The notes under the pieces were generated by a model, which saw only the letters and a list, made by a program, of their open reading frames with translations, had not been told where the DNA came from and searched no databases. DNA of 60,352 nucleotides from Oscillospiraceae bacterium (GTDB lineage Bacteria; Bacillota; Clostridia; Oscillospirales; Oscillospiraceae), in the NCBI GenBank assembly GCA_017938625.1, contig JAGBBD010000060.1, forward strand, positions 1 to 60,352, given 5' to 3'. The position numbers and the translations under genes were made by a program. Shown in pieces: positions 53,943-60,352 of this stretch; position 1 is the stretch's first letter; every line of letters begins with the position of its first letter.

Positions 53943-55364
53943 TCATTTCAGGCGGTCACATAGAGGGAGAATTTCTTCCAATTTGGCAACAATGCGCTTC
54001 TGTTCTGCCAGGGGAGGTACAGGAACAACTGTTAATGCAACCTTATCAGAATTAAGGTTATTAACAACTGCACCAGCAACACGGCTACAGAACTGCGCAA
54101 ACACCATTGGTGAGCTAAGCAAATAGTAAAGATAATCTTTATCGAAGAGCTCCAGAACTGGTCTCAAGACCAGCCATCCGTCATGGATGCAACCGTCGAT
54201 ATTTAGGATATACGGCCTACCAAAACTCATAGAATTACTAAGTAGGAAATCTCCTTTTTTCACATAACGGCTTTTCTTCATGCCAGCTGGAACAATTCGT
54301 TCTTGAGTGGCGTTTATATATTTCCCGCCCTTTTCCGTATCGCCAATCTTGATCCAATTAATTCCGTTGGGATCAGAAGTGATGTACTCCTTAATTGGAC
54401 GGGGCGATCCCCCTCTTTCGATAATAAGAGCATCTCCCAGCCGCACCCAAAACCAGCTATCGGGAATATCATATGGAATTTCATCTTCGGAAATAGCGGG
54501 CAGCGGTTTGTTGCGTTGATATTCTTCCTGAACTTGCTTGAACAGATTCCGCTGGCTGCCCTCATTTGCATCCTGTTCAACACACTTACCTTGCATTGCC
54601 ATCTGGAGAATGGATTTCTGCATATCCATAGGGAAACGCTTGTTGAACGCTTCCAGTTTGTTCCATGCAGCTTCATAGCGGTCAATCAGCGGAAGAATTT
54701 CTTCCAATCTGGCTACGATCCGCTTCTGCTCCGCCAACGGAGGTAGAGGAACAACTATGCTGTGCAGTGCATTGGAAGACAAGCCTTGGATTCCAATACC
54801 TTTACCAGCAATCCATCCAGCGTTTTTATAGAGGTAAAAGATGTAATAGAAATATTCAATGCTAACATTGCCATATGGGCGCAAGCGGTGGATGTGGTTT
54901 TGTATACGCATGGGCATATCATATGACCAAATGGCTGCCCGACCGCAATCGCCGCCCTCACATACAAGCAAATCGCCTTTTTGAATCGTACATTTTTCGA
55001 TCTCCGCATCTGTAAATGGCATCTCCTTAAGTCGATCCAACTCAAACCGATTCCAATACAGATTAGAGGTTGTGATATACTGCAATATCGCTCCATCACG
55101 ATTTGTACCATTTAATGCTTTGCCCGTATTGTGTTGAAATAGATCTCCGATATAGCACCAATGCCAAGTGTCAGGAATATCGAATCTCCAATCATCCTCT
55201 GTAATTTGGGGCAGCGCTTTTTCTTTTTTGGCGATCAATGCCGCTTTTGCTTCCTGAATCTGCAGGAACAACTCTTTGCCCGTCCCCTCTTCGGGACGCT
55301 GTCCCACAAGTTTACCTTGAAAAGCTTGCTGCAACACGCTGTTTTTTAATTCTTGTGGTGTCAT
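53943..55364 (-). CDS. hsdS: Type I restriction enzyme specificity subunit HsdS
   Basis: This 473-residue subunit has two target recognition domains (about 45-190 and 265-440) separated by helical conserved repeats. The repeat PPLAEQKRIVARLEEILPL occurs in the middle and again (PPLAEQKRIVAKLEEILPL) at the C-terminus, the tandem layout that lets two half-sites be read. A second matching pair is QQAFQGKLVGQRPEEG and MAMQGKCVEQDANEG. The two domains are divergent, so the recognised site is probably bipartite. It overlaps hsdM by ATGA. The DNA repeats of about 65 bp could allow recombination. Confidence 0.92.
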   Translation of the reverse strand: MTPQELKNSVLQQAFQGKLVGQRPEEGTGKELFLQIQEAKAALIAKKEKALPQITEDDWRFDIPDTWHWCYIGDLFQHNTGKALNGTNRDGAILQYITTSNLYWNRFELDRLKEMPFTDAEIEKCTIQKGDLLVCEGGDCGRAAIWSYDMPMRIQNHIHRLRPYGNVSIEYFYYIFYLYKNAGWIAGKGIGIQGLSSNALHSIVVPLPPLAEQKRIVARLEEILPLIDRYEAAWNKLEAFNKRFPMDMQKSILQMAMQGKCVEQDANEGSQRNLFKQVQEEYQRNKPLPAISEDEIPYDIPDSWFWVRLGDALIIERGGSPRPIKEYITSDPNGINWIKIGDTEKGGKYINATQERIVPAGMKKSRYVKKGDFLLSNSMSFGRPYILNIDGCIHDGWLVLRPVLELFDKDYLYYLLSSPMVFAQFCSRVAGAVVNNLNSDKVALTVVPVPPLAEQKRIVAKLEEILPLCDRLK

Positions 55365-56881
55365 TCGACAGCACCCCCAAGAAGAGCAGACAGTTCTGCC
55401 AGAACACGGTCGATCTCTGCGTTCAGGGATGCTCGTTCTTCCTGATACCGCTGCATTAAATCCATAGGTGCCAGAATTTCCTCTTCGATATGGGGATAGC
55501 CGCATTGATCGAAGTTGAAGCCAAGTTCCTCCGCAAGCTGCTCCGCGGTATATCGCTTTGCTTTGTCGAAGCCGTCCACAGTGATTTCTTGACGATCATT
55601 CCACCACTCCACCACAGGATCAAAGTGCTTCAGCTCCATGGGCTTGGTCTTGGAGAAATGCTTGCGGTCAGAGGGCATATCAAGGCGATAAAACCAAGTT
55701 TCTTCTGTAGGTTTGGTGTTGTCAAAAAACAGAATGTTGGTGGTGATAGAGGTATAGGGCGCAAACACGCTGCCGGGCATACGGATAACAGTATGTAAGT
55801 CAAACTCTTTCAGCAGCTTCTTTTTGAGATTAAGCTTGGCATTATCCAGACCGAACAGGAAACCATCGGGCAAAATAACCGCTGCACGACCATTCTTTTT
55901 CAGCCGATACATGATGACCGCCATAAAGAGGTCAGCGGTTTCGGAGCTTGCCAGATCATCAGGGAAATGATTTTTCACATCTGTCTTTTCGCTGCCGCCG
56001 TAGGGAGGGTTCATCAGGATCACATCAAACTGATCGCTTTCGGTATAGTCCAGCACATCGCGGAGCAAGGAATTGTCGTGGTACACACGGGGGACATCCA
56101 GCCCATGCAGCAGCATATTGGTAACACAAAGGATATAGGGGAACGGCTTTTTCTCAATGCCGTAGATGGAATTGTCATACTGTTCCTGATTGTCAGTATT
56201 TTGAACCTTGGGCGCCAATTCTTTGAGCCAGCTGGTAATAAAGCCGCCTGTGCCGCACGCAAAGTCAGCCATGGTTTCACCGATCTTAGGTCCAATCATC
56301 TTTGCCATAAAATCGGTGACAGCTCTGGGCGTATAGAACTCACCGGAAGATCCGGCACTTTGCAGTTCTTTCAAGATCGTTTCGTAGATCTCACCAAAAG
56401 CATGGACTTCTTCATAATCGCTCAGATCCAGCTCGTCAATGATATTGATGATCTGACGAAGCAGAACACCATCCTTCATATACTGGTTGGCGTCTTCAAA
56501 GGCTGTTCTGACAATGGATTTCTTGATCGGTGTGCTGGGCGTAACAGTTACACCCTGAATCTTTACGCTGCCATCGGGATTTAGAATATTCTTGCCTTTT
56601 AGGACAGGGAACAACGTGTTGTTCACGAACTCCAAAAGGGTATCACCGGTCATGGCACTGCCGCTGCGATCATCCACAGCCCAGTTACACCAGCGACACT
56701 CTTCGGGAATGATGGACTCATAAGCATCTTCATTCATATCCCAATCCTGTTCCTTGGCATCATACACTTTCAGGAACAGCATCCACGCCATCTGCTCAAT
56801 ACGCTGGGCATCACCGTTGATACCTGCATCGTTGCGCATGATGTCACGCAATCTTTTCACAAATCCCGACAGATTACTCAT
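55361..56881 (-). CDS. hsdM: Type I restriction-modification methyltransferase subunit HsdM
   Basis: This 506-residue N6-adenine methyltransferase has the N-terminal helical domain, motif I DFACGTGGF (206-214) and the catalytic NPPY (291-294). It methylates the site read by HsdS and protects host DNA. Length is normal. It follows the nuclease-like gene after 11 bp on the minus strand and overlaps hsdS by 4 bp. Confidence 0.94.
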   Translation of the reverse strand: MSNLSGFVKRLRDIMRNDAGINGDAQRIEQMAWMLFLKVYDAKEQDWDMNEDAYESIIPEECRWCNWAVDDRSGSAMTGDTLLEFVNNTLFPVLKGKNILNPDGSVKIQGVTVTPSTPIKKSIVRTAFEDANQYMKDGVLLRQIINIIDELDLSDYEEVHAFGEIYETILKELQSAGSSGEFYTPRAVTDFMAKMIGPKIGETMADFACGTGGFITSWLKELAPKVQNTDNQEQYDNSIYGIEKKPFPYILCVTNMLLHGLDVPRVYHDNSLLRDVLDYTESDQFDVILMNPPYGGSEKTDVKNHFPDDLASSETADLFMAVIMYRLKKNGRAAVILPDGFLFGLDNAKLNLKKKLLKEFDLHTVIRMPGSVFAPYTSITTNILFFDNTKPTEETWFYRLDMPSDRKHFSKTKPMELKHFDPVVEWWNDRQEITVDGFDKAKRYTAEQLAEELGFNFDQCGYPHIEEEILAPMDLMQRYQEERASLNAEIDRVLAELSALLGGAVE

Positions 56882-56892
56882 GTTGCACCTCG

Positions 56893-57405
56893 TTATAGAC
56901 CATAGCGGTCAAACATTTCTTTCGCTCTTGCTTCTGTAAACAGCCATTCATCAGGAAGCTTATCCACTGTTCCATACGCAGCTGCTGTCGGACCCCATTC
57001 ATGATACTCATAGAGAATGGTGTCACCACGCCCACCGGCTTCGCCACATAACTGCTCAGCAATTTCCCGGGGAGATGCAAGATACATTCTGGACATTTGA
57101 AAGTCCGTAGTGTTTTTGAATTGCACCAAGCAGAAGATTGTCTTCTTGTGGTGCTTATTCAACCACGCCTGGACAGCTTCATGGTAAGTGCGCCCTTTTT
57201 TCAAACTCTGCGTTAAGCCCCAGCTTCCGTCCTGACTACCCTTAACCGAAATTTTCAGCATTTTCTCGCCGGAGACAGCAATCAAATCATATTCGGGTTG
57301 GTTTGCGCCATATTGGACGGATACATCATACGCATATCTGGCAAACTGAGCTGCAGCAAAGGCTTCTCCAGCAACACCAACATGCCAGGATGTCATTTTA
57401 CTCAT
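56893..57405 (-). CDS. Predicted PD-(D/E)XK-like nuclease in the type I RM operon
   Basis: This 170-residue protein lies between hsdR and hsdM. Its N-terminal half resembles the PD-(D/E)XK (Holliday-junction-resolvase-like) fold: GVAGEAFAAAQFAR with Glu14, YDLIAV with Asp40 and LKISVKG with Lys55. The position before the lysine, usually E or Q two residues earlier, is Ser, so activity may be lost or altered. ATG 57405 lies 4 bp after the hsdR stop. It is not a standard type I subunit; it may be an accessory nuclease, a DNA-binding factor or an immunity part. Confidence 0.65.
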   Translation of the reverse strand: MSKMTSWHVGVAGEAFAAAQFARYAYDVSVQYGANQPEYDLIAVSGEKMLKISVKGSQDGSWGLTQSLKKGRTYHEAVQAWLNKHHKKTIFCLVQFKNTTDFQMSRMYLASPREIAEQLCGEAGGRGDTILYEYHEWGPTAAAYGTVDKLPDEWLFTEARAKEMFDRYGL

Positions 57406-57409
57406 GGTA

Positions 57410-59749
57410 TTAACCTACCTTATAGATTTCTTCCTGCAATTCTTTCACAGCTTGGAAATATCCACTTTTGCCGCCAAAGTAGCTTGCAATTTTTGCCGGC
57501 ATACCGAATCTCTTAAACTCGCTGAGCTTCAAAACCTCAACCTTTTCAAGTTCATAGATGCCTGTGTTCATGTAACGCTCCAACAGAGCTTCCAGTACTT
57601 CACGGGCAACGCCCTTGTACTTGCTTAGGAAGTCACGCTTCTTGACATTGTTGGCTCGTTCCCTTCTGGTCAACGGTTTCTGGTCAAAGGCTACATGGCA
57701 AATAAAGTCAAAGTCATCGACTTCACCCATTCCCTGTGCAGCCTTCATTGCTTCCAGATCAATGCCGCGCTCCAGGAGCAGATCGCGAATACTCTCTTTT
57801 TTTTCTTCGGCAGACCATTGACGGATGAAGTTATCCAGAGAGGCATATTCGCCCAAGATGTTGCTCTTGGTGTAATCCACAATGCTTTCCTGTCTCAGCA
57901 GTTTGCCATTGGCATCATAAATAGACACTGTCTTGCCAATCACCTGAACTGTGCAGCCGGTCGCATCCACAATGGGTTTGATCCTGGGATCATTGGAAGG
58001 CTCGACAGGTGGATTTTCCCCACCTCCGCCATTGTTTCCGCCTGCATTGGGATCAAAGCCCTCATCCTGTTCAACGGGGCCATCCCAATCTGGATCTGCA
58101 AACAAGCGACTCACATTACGGAAATCCATAACGACAAAGTGCGTCTTTCCTTCCTTTTCACGCAGTCTTGTACCTCGACCAATGATTTGCTTAAATTCCG
58201 TCATGGAGCCGATCATCTGGTCAAGTACAATCAGTTTTGTCATTTTGCAGTCTGCGCCTGTTGTCAACAATTTGGATGTGGTTGCGATAACAGGATAAGG
58301 TGCGGAAACGGAAATAAAGTAGTCCAGTTTGGATTTTCCATAAGGGTCACTGCCTGTAATCCGAACGACATAGTCTGGATTTTGCTGCATCATATCTGCG
58401 TTGAGCTCTGCCAATGCATTGCGCATACGGTCTGCATGTTCCTCGGTAGCGCAGAAGACAATTGTTTTCTGCATTCGATTGGTGCTCTTGAGATACTGTG
58501 TGATCTCACGGGCAACTTCACGGGTACGCTCTTCCAGGATGATATTGTAATCAAAATCACTGTTGGTATAGATGCGATCTTCGATCTCTTGACCATTCTT
58601 GTCCAACTGCCCTTTGCAGGGTCGCCAGCCCTCACCTATGTTTGTGCGGATATTGATGACCTTGAACGGAGCAAGGAAACCATCTTCGATACCCTCACGT
58701 AAGCTGTAGGTATAAATGGGATCGCCAAAGTAATCAATGTTGGAAATGTACTTGGTTTCCTTGGGCGTTGCAGTCATACCGATTTGAGTGGCAGAAGAGA
58801 AGTATTCCAAAATTTTGCGCCAGTTGCTGTCTTTCTTGGCTGAACCACGGTGACACTCGTCCACAATGATCAAATCAAAGAAATCTTTCTGGAACAAGGA
58901 TGCAAAGCGCGCAACGGGATCTTCGCCTGTTTCGGTTTCTTCTTCATTGCCTGCAAGCTGCTGATACAAGGAGAAGTACACCTCATGGGAGGTAATGGTA
59001 ACGGGATCATCCTTTGCAAAGTTGATCTTATGGATAGTCTTTTCCAGCGGTGCAAAGTCCTGCTGAATAGACTGATCCACCAGAATATTACGGTCAGCCA
59101 GATACAGCACTTTCTTTTTCAATCCGGCTTTCAGCAGTCGATACACAATTTGGAAAGCGGTGTAGGTCTTGCCCGTGCCGGTCGCCATGACCAGCAAAAT
59201 ACGTTCTTGCCCTTTGGCGACTGCTTCCACTGTACGATTGATCGCGTTTCTTTGGTAATAGCGCGGAGCGTAGGTGGTCTGGCTGGTATAGTAAGGCTGA
59301 TTGATCGCCTTCATTTCATCAGAGGATACACCTTGTTCTGTCTGGAAACGTGCCAACAGTTCATCCGGGGACGGAAACTGGTCAAGCTCGATCTGCCGTT
59401 CCTGTCCGGTTAGCATATCATGTTCATAAAATGCATCACCGTTGCTGCTGTATGCAAACGGCACATCCAACATCTTTGCATAGTTGATCGCTTGCTGAAT
59501 GCCATACGAAACAGTATGCTTGTTGTCTTTTGCTTCCACAATGGCAATGGGCTTGCTATCGTTTAAGTACAGAACATAGTCAGCCTTTTTGGGTTTCTCA
59601 CGGACAACAAGATTGCCCTTCAGGTTAATTTTACCATCTGTGATTTTGGTCTCCATGGTAATTTGACTGAGCTTCCATGTGACAGTGATTGCAGGGGTAA
59701 TATATCGAAGCTTAATATCTTCCTCTGTCATTTGCTTTTTCGTCAACAT
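57410..59749 (-). CDS. hsdR: Type I restriction enzyme translocase/nuclease subunit HsdR
   Basis: This 779-residue subunit has an N-terminal PD-(D/E)XK nuclease domain (Asp57, Glu72, Lys74 in VEAKDNK), a helicase motor with Walker A ATGTGKT (189-195), DECH (297-300), TATPKET and a C-terminal QIIGRGTRLREKEG segment. It translocates and cuts unmodified DNA with HsdM/HsdS. At 779 residues it is shorter than EcoKI HsdR (about 1170), like the EcoR124-unlike short class. ATG 59749 was picked over a later ATG at 59731. It has its own promoter. Confidence 0.92.
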   Translation of the reverse strand: MLTKKQMTEEDIKLRYITPAITVTWKLSQITMETKITDGKINLKGNLVVREKPKKADYVLYLNDSKPIAIVEAKDNKHTVSYGIQQAINYAKMLDVPFAYSSNGDAFYEHDMLTGQERQIELDQFPSPDELLARFQTEQGVSSDEMKAINQPYYTSQTTYAPRYYQRNAINRTVEAVAKGQERILLVMATGTGKTYTAFQIVYRLLKAGLKKKVLYLADRNILVDQSIQQDFAPLEKTIHKINFAKDDPVTITSHEVYFSLYQQLAGNEEETETGEDPVARFASLFQKDFFDLIIVDECHRGSAKKDSNWRKILEYFSSATQIGMTATPKETKYISNIDYFGDPIYTYSLREGIEDGFLAPFKVINIRTNIGEGWRPCKGQLDKNGQEIEDRIYTNSDFDYNIILEERTREVAREITQYLKSTNRMQKTIVFCATEEHADRMRNALAELNADMMQQNPDYVVRITGSDPYGKSKLDYFISVSAPYPVIATTSKLLTTGADCKMTKLIVLDQMIGSMTEFKQIIGRGTRLREKEGKTHFVVMDFRNVSRLFADPDWDGPVEQDEGFDPNAGGNNGGGGENPPVEPSNDPRIKPIVDATGCTVQVIGKTVSIYDANGKLLRQESIVDYTKSNILGEYASLDNFIRQWSAEEKKESIRDLLLERGIDLEAMKAAQGMGEVDDFDFICHVAFDQKPLTRRERANNVKKRDFLSKYKGVAREVLEALLERYMNTGIYELEKVEVLKLSEFKRFGMPAKIASYFGGKSGYFQAVKELQEEIYKVG

Positions 59750-59794
59750 GATGCACACGCCCCTTTTGCAGGAAGTATCTTCATTCTTGACTAA

Positions 59795-59823
59795 AATATA
59801 ACACAGAGGAACATTTTCTGCAA
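59795..59823 (-). promoter_or_regulatory. Promoter of the RM operon
   Basis: On the minus strand the -35 is TTGCAG (59818-59823) and the -10 is TATATT (59795-59800), with a 17-bp spacer. Confidence 0.65.
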
Positions 59824-59875
59824 CTAATACCACAAAGTTGCTTGCAGAATACGCAAAACACACCAAGAGAAAAGG

Positions 59876-59905
59876 AAAAAGCACTTGCTTATGCAAGTGC
59901 TTTTT
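59876..59905 (-). terminator. Outer terminator near the tRNA remnant
   Basis: AAAAAGCACTTGC pairs with GCAAGTGCTTTTT over TTAT. In the minus direction it follows the tRNA remnant and ends in T residues. Confidence 0.8.
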
Positions 59906-59906
59906 C

Positions 59907-59963
59907 TGGCAGGGGCTGCAAAAGATACTATTGCCTGTTTTTGCACATGAATTTGAACTCTCA
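59907..59963 (-). pseudogene. Decayed tRNA-Trp-like 3' half
   Basis: TGGCAGGGG (59907-59915) equals the 3' end of the intact tRNA-Trp below. After a 27-nt insertion, the stretch from GCACATG to CTCTCA (59943-59963) matches the tRNA T-arm region at 16 of 21 positions. The 5' half is missing. The intact copy begins at 60189; both copies are followed, on the minus strand, by AGAAAA and a terminator. Confidence 0.6.
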
Positions 59964-59980
59964 CACCGCTATACGTTTTG

Positions 59981-60152
59981 AGTGATATTCCGTCTTCGAT
60001 GGAGTGATATTTTCTCTTGAAGATAGTGATATTGAAACCAACGGTTTCAGTGATATTATATTCGCTCTTAGAGCCGGGCGCAGCCCAATATCACTTGCGT
60101 AGCTAATATAACTGGCGCAGCCAATATAACTCGCCGAAAGGCGAATACAACT
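59981..60152. repeat. Array of four direct and four inverted 9-nt units
   Basis: AGTGATATT starts at 59981, 60003, 60025 and 60049 (spacing 22, 22, 24). Its reverse form then appears as AATATCACT (60087), AATATAACT (60105, 60123) and AATACAACT (60144), spacing 18, 18, 21. Between the units lie small hairpins such as GAAACC/GGTTTC and CGCC/GGCG. The two halves can pair with each other. No coding sequence or known RNA is evident. Confidence 0.75.
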
Positions 60153-60187
60153 AAAAACGACAAGTTTCTGTTGAAACTTGTCGTTTT
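60153..60187 (-). terminator. Terminator of the tRNA operon
   Basis: AACGACAAGTTTC pairs with GAAACTTGTCGTT over a 4-nt loop. In the minus direction it follows tRNA-Trp at once and ends in a T-run. Confidence 0.85.
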
Positions 60188-60188
60188 C

Positions 60189-60264
<76 letters not shown>

Positions 60265-60295
60265 ATATTTATCTCAAGCCTTCCGGCCTATTTAC

Positions 60296-60352
60296 TGGTG
60301 GGCCTTCAGGGACTCGAACCCGGGACTATCCGGTTATGAGCCGGATGCTCTA
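60296..60352 (-). tRNA. tRNA-Met (anticodon CAT), partial
   Basis: The 3' part of a tRNA with encoded CCA, discriminator A, T-arm GGGTTCGAGTCCC and anticodon loop CTCATAA (CAT). The 5' part lies beyond the window edge. The GGCCC acceptor arm fits elongator tRNA-Met. Elongator type is inferred; CAT could also be a modified tRNA-Ile. Confidence 0.9.

Noticed and set aside
59981-60152. Possible CRISPR array
   Set aside because: Units are only 9 nt, spacers 9-15 nt form hairpins, half of the units are inverted and no cas gene is near.

Overview
The window reads as chromosomal DNA of a strictly anaerobic, Gram-positive gut-type Clostridia member, most likely Oscillospiraceae/Ruminococcaceae. This is inferred from the family mix, not from a database search: a T-box riboswitch, anaerobic NrdDG, ferredoxin-thioredoxin-reductase-like and C_GCAxxG_C_C proteins, SLH-anchored surface proteins, VanW and CarD proteins, YhaM, MetNIQ, strong AGGAGG ribosome sites and near-perfect sigma-A promoters. 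There is no outer-membrane or respiratory gene and no transposase or phage gene.

Layout. 1-4778: rpoC (partial) and rpoB on the minus strand with their own promoter. 5009-7889: a methionine T-box and metNIQ, divergent from rpoBC. 7945-11523: two lipoproteins, an RNHCP protein and a DUF975 membrane protein. 11596-13791: a MoxR-type AAA+ ATPase with a CoxE-type VWA protein. 14038-18464: an SLH/cysteine-peptidase-like protein, gpmI with a C_GCAxxG_C_C partner, and a ComEC-like lipoprotein. 18555-20624: a compact redox operon (thioredoxin, FTR-like protein, TlpA-like lipoprotein, a 44-residue CXXC microprotein, a polyferredoxin membrane protein). 21317-25336: nrdG, nrdD (with a fused glutaredoxin-like domain) and trxB, with NrdR-like boxes upstream. 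25777-29711: a PHP phosphatase, then a three-gene GlpABC-like FAD operon. 29861-37154: VanW protein, lspA-rluD, CarD, rsmA and an SLH phosphodiester glycosidase. 37324-44871: a six-gene secA operon. 44915-50105: antiporter, yhaM and a two-component system. 50213-53841: GH36 alpha-galactosidase and small genes. 53943-59749: a type I restriction-modification operon with an extra nuclease-like gene. 59907-60352: a decayed tRNA fragment, a palindromic repeat array, tRNA-Trp and a partial tRNA-Met.

The strongest unexplained signals are non-coding or modular. A 209-nt structured element occurs twice (around 13800-14028 and 33118-33354), both times between convergent genes; the two copies differ at about ten positions, and several changes keep helices paired. 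The redox operon looks like a complete route from ferredoxin to thiols inside and outside the membrane, with no CcdA/DsbD-type gene. A chain of hairpins at 25342-25690 has a minus-strand promoter and a terminator and may be a small RNA. An array of four direct and four inverted 9-nt units (59981-60152) sits between two tRNA terminators beside a tRNA fragment.

The genes cover core transcription, secretion, cell-envelope upkeep, methionine uptake, deoxynucleotide synthesis with thiol redox supply, galactoside use and DNA defence. Starts were set by eye from ribosome sites; functions come from motif recognition, so distant families carry lower confidence.
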